Below are positions 6,837-15,545 of a stretch of DNA of 64,000 nucleotides, piece after piece. Source of the stretch: Empedobacter sp036647415 (GTDB lineage Bacteria > Bacteroidota > Bacteroidia > Flavobacteriales > Weeksellaceae); assembly GCF_036647415.1 (NCBI RefSeq), contig NZ_JAVXKG010000018.1, forward strand, positions 1 to 64,000, given 5' to 3'. The notes below the pieces were generated by a model. That model did not search any database, was not told the origin of the DNA, and was given only the letters and a program-made list of their open reading frames with translations. The position numbers and the translations under genes are program-made. Positions within the stretch are counted from its first letter, which is position 1, and each line of letters begins with the position of its first letter.

Positions 6837-7664
6837 TTATTTTTTGAAATGTAGTGAAATCCACTCATTTCGTTGTTTTTTAGATACAAATTTTAAGCCA
6901 CGATCTGTACAAAAAGTATAAATGTCATTATAATCTTGTTCCATTAATCCGCTTAAAAATAAATCACCATTTTCATTCAGCACAGTAATGTAAGAAGGAA
7001 TTTGGCTTATCAAAATATTTTTATTGATATTAGCTAAAATTACATCAAAATGTTTGCTTCCTAAAAGTGAATTATCACCCATTTTTGCATCTAAACTAAC
7101 ACCGTTTCTTTTCCCATTTTCGATAGAATTTTCAACAGCCCATTCGTCAATATCGATACATTCTGCATAATTTGCGCCACGTTTCATTCCCAAAATAGCA
7201 AGAATAGAAGTTCCACAACCCATGTCCAAAATATCTTTTCCAGTAAATTCTGTTTCCAAAATATATTCGACCATCAAGTGTGTTGTAGAGTGATGACCAG
7301 TTCCGAAAGACATTTTTGGTTGAATGATAATTTCGTAAGGAATGTTTTCTATTGTTTCATGAAATTCTGCACGAATCAAACATTGATCATTTACTAAAAT
7401 TGGCGTAAAATTTTCTTCCCAAGTCGCATTCCAGTTTTGTTGTTCAATTTCTTTTCGAGAATACGTAAAATCGATGTTTTCTATTTCATCAATTACTTCT
7501 TTTATTTCGTCAATATTTTCGTCCGTTTTTGGCATATAAGCATCAAAACCTTCTTCGTTTTCTACAAAACTTTCAAATGGTAATTCAGAAATCAAAGCAA
7601 TAATAATTTCGTTGAAGGGATCAGTTTCAGTAACTTTAAATTTATATTCGATGTAATTTGTCAT
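6837..7664 (-). CDS. prmA: Ribosomal protein L11 methyltransferase
   Basis: A 275-residue SAM-dependent methyltransferase that methylates ribosomal protein L11. The SAM loop DMGCGTSILAIL lies near residues 147-158 and the catalytic-site segment VILANINKNIL corresponds to the NxNINK motif. The N-terminal ~90 residues form the L11-recognition part, somewhat short and acidic as in other Bacteroidota. PMSFGTGHHSTTHL is the conserved substrate-gate segment. The gene is co-directional with clpS (gap of 7 bases). Confidence 0.95.
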   Translation of the reverse strand: MTNYIEYKFKVTETDPFNEIIIALISELPFESFVENEEGFDAYMPKTDENIDEIKEVIDEIENIDFTYSRKEIEQQNWNATWEENFTPILVNDQCLIRAEFHETIENIPYEIIIQPKMSFGTGHHSTTHLMVEYILETEFTGKDILDMGCGTSILAILGMKRGANYAECIDIDEWAVENSIENGKRNGVSLDAKMGDNSLLGSKHFDVILANINKNILISQIPSYITVLNENGDLFLSGLMEQDYNDIYTFCTDRGLKFVSKKQRNEWISLHFKK

Positions 7665-7700
7665 AAATAATTTTGAAAACCCTTTTTAAGTTTTCGATTG

Positions 7701-7729
7701 CAAATTTACGATTTTTAAAATTATCGTAA
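7701..7729 (-). promoter_or_regulatory. Candidate prmA-clpS promoter with inverted repeat
   Basis: The complement of 7701-7708 reads TAAATTTG, a perfect Bacteroidota -7 box, about 37 bases before the prmA start. It overlaps an 8-bp inverted repeat, TTTACGAT (7704-7711) / ATCGTAAA (7722-7729). That repeat may be an operator or a weak mnmD terminator. No clear -33 box. Confidence 0.4.
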
Positions 7730-7772
7730 AAATATAGACCAACAAGTCTTTGATTTGATTTCTTAAAAGTTG

Positions 7773-8483
7773 TTATAAAGAGAAATTTTTTAACCCAACC
7801 ATCATTTCTCGTTTACCTGGAGGACCTGGTCGTTTTTCTACAACATAACCAAGTTCTTTTAGTCCTCTTTTTACAGTTCCTTTGGATGCATAAGTTGTAA
7901 AAATAGCAGTCGGTTTGGTTGTACTATCTATAATTTCAAATAATTCTTTTTCCCACATTTCTGGTTGTACTTGCGAGCCAAATGCATCAAAATAAACCAA
8001 ATCAAATTCAGTTTCATTGCAATTTTTTAGGTTGAAAAAATCATCTTTCACTTTTTTTATTCTAAAATATGGTGAAATAATTTGCCAATTTTCCCAATCA
8101 GATAAAAATAAATAACGATATATAATATGTAATTCTTCTTTACGATGAGCTAACTCTGGATAGAATTTAAAAACATCATCAAAAAAATCAATTGCATCAA
8201 ATTCTGCTTCCAAAACAGGAAATTTTTCTATTCCAACATAATTTACATATTGCTGATTTTTCTCAGCTTCTAATAAAGTTATAAAAGCATTTAGTCCAGT
8301 TCCTAATCCAATTTCAAGAATTTTAAGAGGTTTTTTAGTTGTAATAAAATGAGAAAAACCATTTTTAATAAAAACATGCATTGCCTCTTGTACAGCACCA
8401 TGCTTAGAATGGTAAGATTCATTCCAATCCTCAATATAGATAGTTTTTGAACCATCTTCCGTTTCTTGAATTATCCTTTTCAT
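7773..8483 (-). CDS. mnmD: tRNA 5-methylaminomethyl-2-thiouridine methyltransferase (MnmD)
   Basis: A 236-residue stand-alone MnmD, the methyltransferase half of the MnmC function, completing mnm5s2U at the wobble base of tRNAs. Characteristic motifs are ESYHSKHGAVQEAMHVFI (22-39), the SAM loop EIGLGTGLNAF (57-67) and DLVYFDAFGSQVQPEMW, the catalytic D-A-F region. The oxidase half (MnmC C-terminal FAD domain) is absent, as is normal in Bacteroidota. It is divergent from ilvE. Confidence 0.93.
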   Translation of the reverse strand: MKRIIQETEDGSKTIYIEDWNESYHSKHGAVQEAMHVFIKNGFSHFITTKKPLKILEIGLGTGLNAFITLLEAEKNQQYVNYVGIEKFPVLEAEFDAIDFFDDVFKFYPELAHRKEELHIIYRYLFLSDWENWQIISPYFRIKKVKDDFFNLKNCNETEFDLVYFDAFGSQVQPEMWEKELFEIIDSTTKPTAIFTTYASKGTVKRGLKELGYVVEKRPGPPGKREMMVGLKNFSL

Positions 8484-8528
8484 AGTCGAAAGTTATGATT
8501 TTTATTATGAAAAAATACAAATAAAATG

Positions 8529-8536
8529 TATCTTTG
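8529..8536 (+). promoter_or_regulatory. Candidate ilvE promoter (-7 box)
   Basis: TATCTTTG is a perfect match to the Bacteroidota -7 consensus TAnnTTTG, 30 bases before the ilvE start, in the 82-base divergent gap with mnmD. No clear -33 motif is seen. Confidence 0.5.
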
Positions 8537-8565
8537 GTAACGCAACAAACAAAATATATCATAAC

Positions 8566-9633
8566 ATGGTTATAGAAAAAATTGCTGAATCAAAATTTAA
8601 TGATTCAGTTTTTAACTCGACTGTTTTTGGGAAAGAGTTTACAGATCACATGTTGATCGTACATTACAAAGATGGAAAATGGGATGAACCAAAAATTGTT
8701 CCTTATGGACCAATTTCGATGACGCCAGCGGCGATGTCTTTTCATTATGGGCAAACAATTTTTGAAGGAATGAAGGCTTACAAAAATGATAGTGATGAAG
8801 TATTTATTTTTCGTCCTGAGAAAAACTTCGAGCGTTTTAATTTATCTGCAGCACGTCTTAATATGCCTCAAGTTCCGAAAGAAATTTTTATTGATGGTTT
8901 AGAAGCGATTGTTGATCTTGATCGTCAGTGGGTACCAAAGGATTATGGAACATCTTTATATATTCGTCCAGTAATGTTCGCAACAGAGGAAGCTGTTTCT
9001 GCAAGAGCATCTAATGAATTTATTTTTGCGATTTTATTGGCTTATGCACCTAATTATTATGACAAACCATTGTCAGTAAAAATTGCAGATTTCTATAGCC
9101 GCTCTGCTCAAGGAGGTGTAGGTTTTGCAAAATGTGGAGGAAATTATGCGGGATCATTTTTCCCAACTTCAGAAGCTCAAAAAGATGGTTATGATCAAGT
9201 GATTTGGACAGATTCTATCGAGCATAAATTTATCGAAGAAGCTGGTACAATGAATGTAATGGTTCGTATCGGAAACAAAATTTTAACTGCACCAACATCA
9301 GAACGCATTTTGAATGGTGTGACACGTGATTCTGTTTTGACCCTTGCAAAAGATAATGGTTATGAAGTAGAAGTACGTCCAGTTACTGTAGAAGAAATGT
9401 ACGAAGCGTATAAATCTGGTGAATTGAAGGAAGTTTTTGGTTGTGGAACTGCTGTTGTAATTACACAATATGATGCAATTGGTTTTGGTGAAGAAAGAGC
9501 TCAATTACCTGCATTAGAAGAAAAAGATTCTTTTGCATTACAATTAAAAACAAAATTAAAAGATATTCAATACGGTATTGCTGAAGATCCTTATGGATGG
9601 AGAGTAAAAATTGAAGAAACTGTAAATGCATAA
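8566..9633 (+). CDS. ilvE: Branched-chain amino acid aminotransferase
   Basis: A 355-residue PLP enzyme of fold type IV that interconverts Leu, Ile and Val with their 2-oxoacids. Motifs: FHYGQTIFEGMKAY, FRPEKNFERFNLSAARL, the PLP-lysine segment AKCGGNYAGS near residue 189, and IEEAGTMNVM. Length fits the class II (BCAT-like, ~350 residue) group rather than the ~300-residue E. coli type. It stands alone between mnmD and a terminator, so it is likely monocistronic. Confidence 0.96.
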   Translation: MVIEKIAESKFNDSVFNSTVFGKEFTDHMLIVHYKDGKWDEPKIVPYGPISMTPAAMSFHYGQTIFEGMKAYKNDSDEVFIFRPEKNFERFNLSAARLNMPQVPKEIFIDGLEAIVDLDRQWVPKDYGTSLYIRPVMFATEEAVSARASNEFIFAILLAYAPNYYDKPLSVKIADFYSRSAQGGVGFAKCGGNYAGSFFPTSEAQKDGYDQVIWTDSIEHKFIEEAGTMNVMVRIGNKILTAPTSERILNGVTRDSVLTLAKDNGYEVEVRPVTVEEMYEAYKSGELKEVFGCGTAVVITQYDAIGFGEERAQLPALEEKDSFALQLKTKLKDIQYGIAEDPYGWRVKIEETVNA

Positions 9634-9657
9634 TTTATAGCTGTCTAAAAAATATAG

Positions 9658-9688
9658 AAAGCTGACATTTTAAGTGTCAGCTTTTTTT
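9658..9688 (+). terminator. ilvE terminator
   Basis: AAAGCTGACA (9658-9667), 7-base loop, TGTCAGCTTT (9675-9684), then a T-run. Strong intrinsic terminator 25 bases after the ilvE stop. Confidence 0.9.
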
Positions 9689-9734
9689 GGCACGATATTT
9701 ACTATTATGTATTACAAAGTACTAAAATTATAAA

Positions 9735-10757
9735 ATGAATTTTTTGCAAAAATTTCTTATCATCTGTTCAGGCAGTAGTTTTGAACTCTTGAAAAAAACT
9801 CCAACTGATGTTAATAAACATGTCGGTATTGGCGGAGTTATTTTGTTTACTGGAATCTTGGCCGCATTATCAGCAGGCTACGCGCTAAATACTGTTTTTG
9901 ATAATATTTATGCAGCAACAGGTTTTGGAATTTTATGGGGATTAATGATTTTTAATCTTGATCGTTATATTGTAACATCTATGAAAAAATCAGGCGGATT
10001 TTTCAGACAATTTATGACAGCTTTACCTCGGCTTATTGTGGCAGTTTTATTAGGAATTGTCATATCGAAACCATTAGAATTAAAAATCTTTGAAAAAGAA
10101 ATTAATAAACAGTTAAATGTTATTGTTAACCGTAATAAAGCAGAATTACAAAAAGGTATTGATGCACGTTATACAGATTTAGGTACACCTTTTTCTAATG
10201 AGCGTAAACAAATTTATGATCAGATTGATAAATTGCGAGCAGAATATAATTTAGCTTCGACCGAGTTAGAAAAGGAAATTGTTGGTACAGAAACTGAAAC
10301 AACAACAGGGCGAGAAGGTAATGGTCCTAATGCGAAACGTAAAGCAGAATTGAAAAAGCAAAAAGCTGCGGAAATTGAAACATATATTCAGCAATCTACG
10401 CCACGTTTAGCTGAAATTAATAAAGAATTAGATCGATTGAATTTTTCCAAAGAGAAAGAAATAGATGCAGCCAAACCAACCGAAGAAAATTACAATGGTT
10501 TTGCGGCTCGTATGCAAGCTTTAGACGAATTGTCAGCAACAAATCCAATATTAGGAACTGCGGCTATTTTTATAGCACTTGTTTTTATTTCGTTAGAAAC
10601 TGCGCCAGTTTTGGTAAAATTAATTGCACCCAAAGGACCGTATGATTTCTTGTTAGAAAAACATGAACATTCGTTTAAGATATTTAGTAAAGAATCCATC
10701 GAAATAATGGATATAAAATCTGAAAAAAGGATTCGTCACGAAATAGAAAAAGTATAA
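9735..10757 (+). CDS. DUF4407 domain membrane protein
   Basis: A 340-residue membrane protein of the DUF4407 family, function unknown. Three hydrophobic segments occupy residues ~30-110 (with NLDRYIVTSMKKSG between the second and third), then a long charged coiled-coil region (~115-265), then a final membrane helix (~273-297) and a cytoplasmic tail. It appears to be a membrane-anchored coiled coil. It is monocistronic and converges on a T9SS protein gene. Confidence 0.85.
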   Translation: MNFLQKFLIICSGSSFELLKKTPTDVNKHVGIGGVILFTGILAALSAGYALNTVFDNIYAATGFGILWGLMIFNLDRYIVTSMKKSGGFFRQFMTALPRLIVAVLLGIVISKPLELKIFEKEINKQLNVIVNRNKAELQKGIDARYTDLGTPFSNERKQIYDQIDKLRAEYNLASTELEKEIVGTETETTTGREGNGPNAKRKAELKKQKAAEIETYIQQSTPRLAEINKELDRLNFSKEKEIDAAKPTEENYNGFAARMQALDELSATNPILGTAAIFIALVFISLETAPVLVKLIAPKGPYDFLLEKHEHSFKIFSKESIEIMDIKSEKRIRHEIEKV

Positions 10758-10762
10758 ATCAT

Positions 10763-10800
10763 AAAAAAGTAACTTCTATTTGAAGTTACTTTTTTATTTT
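10763..10800. terminator. Bidirectional terminator, DUF4407 / T9SS protein
   Basis: AAAAAAGTAACTTC (10763-10776), 5-base loop, GAAGTTACTTTTTT (10782-10795). A- and T-runs on both sides let it serve both convergent genes. Confidence 0.9.
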
Positions 10801-10810
10801 TGTGTCTTTA

Positions 10811-12970
10811 TTATTTCTTGATTAGTTGATGTTGAGCAATTCCTTTTTGGGTTTTTACTTTAATAAAATAGATTCCTTTTGGTAATTGAATAGTTTGAGA
10901 AAAATGATTTGTATTCAATTGATTAAATTCTAAAACTATTTTTCCTGTTGTATCATAAACTACAATTTCTTGAATTTTGTTACTTTGTTCTGAAATCAGG
11001 TTTAACTCACCGTTTGTAGGGTTTGGAGCTAAAACTACTTTTCCTACTTTTTGATTATTGATATCATTTACCGCTAAAGTTGTCAAATCAAATTGATATA
11101 AATTATAATCTTGATTTACCAAATATAATTTCTCATTTAGGATTTGAAAATTACGCCAGTTTTTTAGAATATTTTCTTTTTCATTCTTCGATAGACCAAA
11201 CATCGGAAACCACAAAATTCCTTTGTCTGCCGAAGCGAGTACTTCTCCATTTACAATAGCAACAATGAAATCTTTATAAAGTGTCACTGCAAAATTTCCA
11301 TAGCTTGGATAATCATATTGAGCCGAAACAAAGTTTTTACCAAAATCCGTAGATGTTTTGATGTAAGGAATTTCATTAATTTGATAAAGATAAATAATTA
11401 ATCCTGTTTTGTCCACATATTTATGACTGTTGGTTTCTTCTGTAGGTATAGTGAACAAAGTTTCTTTTGTTTTTCCTTCATCATATGTTATATTAACGTT
11501 CCTGCTTGCGTAGTCATACCACCAAATAGTCTCTAAATCCAAATATGTACCATATTGCATTTCTTCTGGTATATCTCTTATTTCCCAATTTTTACCACCA
11601 TCTTTTGTTACTATATTAAGATATTTACCATTAGAAAATGTTGAGACAAAACCCAAATTTTCATCAATAAATTTGATCTTACTAAATCCATCCGCATGAA
11701 ATATAGCTGGGTTGTTGTATACAAGATTCCAGTTTTTTCCACCATTCTCGGTTTTAAAAATAGAAAAATCTACAAATTGATTCACAACAAAATAACCAAC
11801 ATTTTTATTAATAAAATCTAATCCAATGGAATGATAACTAATTTCTATTGGAGCAGGAAAATCGATTGACTCTTTGGTTTTAAAATTATATAGAGTTGGT
11901 TGTAAGTTAGCATCTTGTCCCCAAATTTCTTCATCAGAAAATATATCCAAATGGTCAGTTTTATTTAGGTAATTAATGTAAATTAACTTACTATAAATTT
12001 CCCAATTTTTCAAATCATATGAAAGCATCGATTGTCCTTCGTATACACCCAAATATTCGTTATTGTCAATAAATAAATAAGATACAGGGTAAGGCAATTT
12101 CATTTTTTCTAAATTTTGACCATCTTCCACAAATTTATAGAGATAATTATCTGCTTGATTTTTATACTGTTGATAAACATAAAAAGTATCACCTTTAAGT
12201 ATAATTTGTCTATCTAAACCGATTTCAGGTAAAGGTGTAATTTTCCAACTATTCCCATCATCTTTACTTGTATAGATTTCGTTTTTAGAAATATATAAGG
12301 CCGTTAATTGGTTTGTATAAAATATTTTACTAGATATGGATACATAGTTGTTTGGCTTTTCAATTTCTCGCTGAGCATTCCATGTGACTCCACCATCTTT
12401 AGTAGAGTATATCCAATGTTTATTATTAGCATAGATAAATGCTTTTCCTTCTAAATTATTTTTAAAAGCAAAGTTATAAATACCAATCTTCGTTGCATCA
12501 GTGTTTATTTGCGCTCTTATCCATTCTCCAGAAAAGTTATCCATGTAAAAAAAACTTTCTGTATTGTTTTCCCTTGAAGAAATTATAATACGATTATTTT
12601 CTAATAATTTTACAACATTAGCATCTTTTACATATTTGTTATTTTTCACTTGTATGAAATTCTCTCCTTTATCATAAGAAACATAAAAATTATCATATCG
12701 ACTAGTATAAAGTAAAACATCTTTGTTATTTAATATACCAATTGAGTTATAATCTCCTTGAAATTTTTTCGTCCATGTTTTTCCCTTATCGTCACTTTTA
12801 TATATAATATCATTATAGCTATTGAATCCAAAATAAGAATCTTGTATTTTTACCAATTCATTAATAACAGTTCGCTCACCCAAAAGTTCTGTATTTTCTT
12901 TAAGACTTAATTTTTGTGCAGATATAAAACAAGAGATAAAGATTAAAATAAAAAATAAATGTTTTTTCAT
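10811..12970 (-). CDS. Secreted sialidase/BNR-repeat-like protein with type IX sorting domain
   Basis: A 719-residue exported protein. Signal peptide MKKHLFFILIFISCFISAQ. The body contains many Asp-box-like repeats typical of BNR/VPS10 beta-propellers: SDDKGKTWTK, SYDKGENFIQ, TKDGGVTWNA, SKDDGNSWKI, TENGGKNWNL, TKDGGKNWEI, STDFGKNF and SADKGILWF. The last ~80 residues form a T9SS type A sorting domain (VVLAPNPTNGELNL, IVVYDTTGKIVLEF, LPKGIYFIKVKT, HQLIKK). It is therefore exported by the type IX system and probably surface-bound or released. No catalytic sialidase residues were verified, so a non-enzymatic propeller is as likely. Confidence 0.88.
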   Translation of the reverse strand: MKKHLFFILIFISCFISAQKLSLKENTELLGERTVINELVKIQDSYFGFNSYNDIIYKSDDKGKTWTKKFQGDYNSIGILNNKDVLLYTSRYDNFYVSYDKGENFIQVKNNKYVKDANVVKLLENNRIIISSRENNTESFFYMDNFSGEWIRAQINTDATKIGIYNFAFKNNLEGKAFIYANNKHWIYSTKDGGVTWNAQREIEKPNNYVSISSKIFYTNQLTALYISKNEIYTSKDDGNSWKITPLPEIGLDRQIILKGDTFYVYQQYKNQADNYLYKFVEDGQNLEKMKLPYPVSYLFIDNNEYLGVYEGQSMLSYDLKNWEIYSKLIYINYLNKTDHLDIFSDEEIWGQDANLQPTLYNFKTKESIDFPAPIEISYHSIGLDFINKNVGYFVVNQFVDFSIFKTENGGKNWNLVYNNPAIFHADGFSKIKFIDENLGFVSTFSNGKYLNIVTKDGGKNWEIRDIPEEMQYGTYLDLETIWWYDYASRNVNITYDEGKTKETLFTIPTEETNSHKYVDKTGLIIYLYQINEIPYIKTSTDFGKNFVSAQYDYPSYGNFAVTLYKDFIVAIVNGEVLASADKGILWFPMFGLSKNEKENILKNWRNFQILNEKLYLVNQDYNLYQFDLTTLAVNDINNQKVGKVVLAPNPTNGELNLISEQSNKIQEIVVYDTTGKIVLEFNQLNTNHFSQTIQLPKGIYFIKVKTQKGIAQHQLIKK

Positions 12971-13101
12971 AAGCGTTAATTTTTGTAAATATATGTATTA
13001 TAGTGATATAAAATTATTTTAACATAATGCTAAATAGGAAATGTAAATTTTCTTTTTGATTATCTCAAGTAGTAAATAGTGTAATCGAGAATACTTTTTT
13101 T

Positions 13102-13109
13102 TATTTTTG
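13102..13109 (+). promoter_or_regulatory. Candidate promoter (-7 box) for the 142-residue protein gene
   Basis: TATTTTTG is a perfect -7 box, 9 bases before the start codon at 13118. This implies a very short or nearly leaderless transcript if used. No -33 box is evident. Confidence 0.35.
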
Positions 13110-13117
13110 CAAAGATT

Positions 13118-13546
13118 ATGGAAACTTATAAGATAGAAATTTACGGAGAAGACGAAAATCTAATTCAGAGAATGGAAGAAGTTATAACACCAATAAAAGA
13201 ATTGGTCGGTTATTCTTGGAAATTATTGTGGATTGATGGAGAAAGCGAAACAGATGAATATTCTGTTTTTGAGTTACAAGAGGTAATTGATCAACAAGAC
13301 GGAATTATTGTTGATTATGACCAATTAGAAAGTCTTTGTTATAAAATGGAAACTGTTTCTGAAGCATTGATTATTGGCGATAGAAACGAAAAAAATCTTT
13401 TTGTAAACATAGAAGATGAAAATTTATACAACAACGAAGTTGTTTTTGAATTTGTAAAAGATTCACATTGGCAAATTTTAACATCAGATCTTAATGTGGT
13501 TGATACATTCAAAGTTTTCTTTCCGAATAGTAAAATTATTGATTAA
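13118..13546 (+). CDS. Hypothetical acidic protein
   Basis: A 142-residue soluble protein I do not recognise. It is strongly acidic with no signal peptide, membrane segment or cysteine cluster. It begins METYKIEIYGEDENLIQ and mixes short strands and helices, as small immunity-type or regulatory proteins do. It lies 31 bases before a toxin-antitoxin pair in the same orientation, with no terminator seen between them, so co-transcription is possible. Confidence 0.6.
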   Translation: METYKIEIYGEDENLIQRMEEVITPIKELVGYSWKLLWIDGESETDEYSVFELQEVIDQQDGIIVDYDQLESLCYKMETVSEALIIGDRNEKNLFVNIEDENLYNNEVVFEFVKDSHWQILTSDLNVVDTFKVFFPNSKIID

Positions 13547-13577
13547 AATTGATTAGATTTATAATAAATCTCTCATT

Positions 13578-13814
13578 ATGAATGTAGAAGAGTTAAAAAA
13601 GTTAGCAATAGAAAAGCTGAACAAACTTGATGATGTTAATATTATTGAACAAATTAAAAATTTGATTGATTTTGAATCTGAAAGTGATTTTTACGAATTA
13701 AATGATGAGCAAATAATTCGTGTAAAGGAAGCTAAAAATGAATACAAAAATTCATTTGTTTTAAACGAGAATGAAGCCAATCAAGATATTGAAAAATGGC
13801 TAAACGAAAAATAG
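13578..13814 (+). CDS. Antitoxin of a ParE/RelE-type module
   Basis: A 78-residue acidic helical protein, MNVEELKKLAIEKLNKLDD at its start and IEKWLNEK at its end. It has no recognised DNA-binding fold. It overlaps the next gene, a ParE-type toxin, by 19 bases in another frame; tight overlap, order and size fit the antitoxin of a type II pair. The call rests mainly on this position. Confidence 0.7.
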   Translation: MNVEELKKLAIEKLNKLDDVNIIEQIKNLIDFESESDFYELNDEQIIRVKEAKNEYKNSFVLNENEANQDIEKWLNEK

Positions 13815-14080
13815 TTTGGACAAATACTGCAAATCTTGAACGAAAAGATATTTTAGAATACTGGATTTTGAGGAATAAATCAAAGAGATTTAGTTTAAGA
13901 TTAAATTATTTGATTCTTCAAACATTAGAAGTTTTGCGTGAAAATCCAACAATAGGTCGTCGTACAAATGTTGATAACGTAAGAATAAAACTTATCAGAG
14001 GTTATTTATTATTGTATGAATTTACAGTTTCTGAATTAATTATTTTGAGTATTTGGGATGCTCGTAGAGATATAAAATAA
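13796..14080 (+). CDS. ParE/RelE-family toxin
   Basis: A basic 94-residue protein of the RelE/ParE fold. Typical segments are VWTNTANLERKDILEYW, LRENPTIGRRTNVDNVRIKLIRGYLLLYEF and ILSIWDARRDIK, the last matching the family ending (I-x-W-D-x-R-x-D-x-x). ParE members poison gyrase whereas RelE members cut mRNA; the sequence looks closer to ParE. The start lies within the antitoxin gene. Confidence 0.85.
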   Translation: MAKRKIVWTNTANLERKDILEYWILRNKSKRFSLRLNYLILQTLEVLRENPTIGRRTNVDNVRIKLIRGYLLLYEFTVSELIILSIWDARRDIK

Positions 14081-14110
14081 TAAAGCCACTAATGAAGTGG
14101 CTTTATTATT
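14079..14110. terminator. Bidirectional terminator, toxin / folP
   Basis: AATAAAGCCACT (14079-14090), AATGA loop, AGTGGCTTTATT (14096-14107). It begins at the toxin stop codon and ends 3 bases before the folP stop on the other strand. Confidence 0.88.
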
Positions 14111-14112
14111 TT

Positions 14113-14943
14113 TTAATATTTTCCTTGTAAGGCATTATAAATTTGTAAAGTTTCTTTTGCAGCTTTTACATCATGCACGCGCAAAATTTTTGTACCTTTT
14201 TGTAACGCAACCATATTAAGAACAGAAGTTCCATTTAGAGCTTCTTGTGGAGTTGTGTCAAAAAGTTTATAAATCATAGATTTTCTTGAAACACCTACTA
14301 ATAAAGGAAAATCTCCAAAACCTAAAGCTTCCATTTTACTGAATAATTCATAATTCTGTTCCAAAGTTTTAGCAAATCCAAAACCAGGATCCAAAATAAT
14401 ATCATTTATTTTTGCGGCTTTCAATTGCGCAATTTTTTTAGCAAAATATTCATTTACTTCCAGTGTTACATCTTTGTATTCAGCATTTTTTTGCATGGTT
14501 TGCGGCGTTCCTTTCATGTGCATCAAAATGTATGGAATTTTTAAATCCGTAATTGCGGCAAACATATTTTCGTCCAATTCCCAACCCGAAACATCATTTA
14601 TAATTGCAGCACCAGCTTTTACAGCTTCGCGCGCAACATTTCCACGAAAAGTATCAATAGAAATAATCAATTCTGGATGATTTTTAATAATTGTTTCAAT
14701 AATCGGAGCAGTACGGTCAATTTCTTCTTGTTCCGAAATGGCTTCAGCACCAGGTTTTGTCGAATATCCACCAATATCCAAAATATTTGCACCTTCAGAA
14801 AGATGTTTTTCTACTTTTTCTAAAATCAAATTTATTGATTGATTACTTCCACCATCGTAAAAAGAATCTGGTGTCGTATTCAAAATTCCCATAATTTTAG
14901 GCTCGCTCAAATCAATCAAGCGTCCATTACAATTAATTGTCAT
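14113..14943 (-). CDS. folP: Dihydropteroate synthase
   Basis: A 276-residue TIM-barrel enzyme of folate synthesis that joins p-aminobenzoate to the pterin diphosphate. Motifs: GILNTTPDSFYDGG (loop 1, residues ~19-32), NILDIGGYSTKPGA (loop 2), ISIDTFRGNVAREAVKAGA, INDVSGWELD, DPGFGFAKT and VGVSRKSMI. All expected ligand residues are present. The gene is divergent from the DUF1599 operon, as commonly seen in Bacteroidota. Confidence 0.96.
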   Translation of the reverse strand: MTINCNGRLIDLSEPKIMGILNTTPDSFYDGGSNQSINLILEKVEKHLSEGANILDIGGYSTKPGAEAISEQEEIDRTAPIIETIIKNHPELIISIDTFRGNVAREAVKAGAAIINDVSGWELDENMFAAITDLKIPYILMHMKGTPQTMQKNAEYKDVTLEVNEYFAKKIAQLKAAKINDIILDPGFGFAKTLEQNYELFSKMEALGFGDFPLLVGVSRKSMIYKLFDTTPQEALNGTSVLNMVALQKGTKILRVHDVKAAKETLQIYNALQGKY

Positions 14944-14972
14944 ATCTTAGAAGTTCTTTAAGTAATTTCAAT

Positions 14973-14980
14973 TATTTTTG
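14973..14980 (+). promoter_or_regulatory. Candidate promoter (-7 box) for the DUF1599 operon
   Basis: TATTTTTG, a perfect -7 box, lies 16 bases before the start at 14997, in the 53-base gap divergent from folP. Confidence 0.4.
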
Positions 14981-14996
14981 AAATCGAAACGAAATT

Positions 14997-15545
14997 ATGA
15001 AAAATACGTCAATTCAATTCAAAGAAATCATCTCAGTTTGTCGAGATTTATATATCAAAAAATTAAAAGATTACGGTCCGGCTTGGCGTGTACTGCGTTT
15101 GCCATCTTTAACAGATCAAATTTTTATCAAAATTAGTCGTATCAGAACGTTGCAAGAAGCGACGGAGCGAATGATAGATGAAGATGAAGAAGGAGAATTT
15201 ATTGCGATTGTAAATTATTCGATAATGGCACTGATTCAGTTAGAATTAGGTTTTGCAGATCAACCAGATTTGACGGACGAAGAAGCAATAATCTATTATG
15301 ATAAATATGCTATAATTGCACATGATTTGATGTTGAAAAAGAATCACGATTATGGCGAAGCTTGGCGAGATATGCGTATAAGTTCTATCACAGATTTAAT
15401 CTATCAGAAGGTTTTACGTACCAAAAGTATCGAAGACAATAAAGGAAAAACAATAGTGTCAGAAGGTTTGGATGCGAATTATTTAGACATGATAAATTAT
15501 TCAATTTTTACACTTATTTTAATTAACGAAAAGAAAACAACATGA
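14997..15545 (+). CDS. DUF1599 protein with internal duplication
   Basis: A 182-residue soluble protein of the DUF1599 family, function unknown. It consists of two related halves: KLKDYGPAWRVLRLPSLTDQ (from about residue 21) and KKNHDYGEAWRDMRISSITD (from about residue 118), each followed by a helix with RT. The pattern suggests an all-helical MazG/NTP-pyrophosphohydrolase-like fold, which is my inference. The stop overlaps the next start as ATGA, so translation is coupled. Confidence 0.85.
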   Translation: MKNTSIQFKEIISVCRDLYIKKLKDYGPAWRVLRLPSLTDQIFIKISRIRTLQEATERMIDEDEEGEFIAIVNYSIMALIQLELGFADQPDLTDEEAIIYYDKYAIIAHDLMLKKNHDYGEAWRDMRISSITDLIYQKVLRTKSIEDNKGKTIVSEGLDANYLDMINYSIFTLILINEKKTT

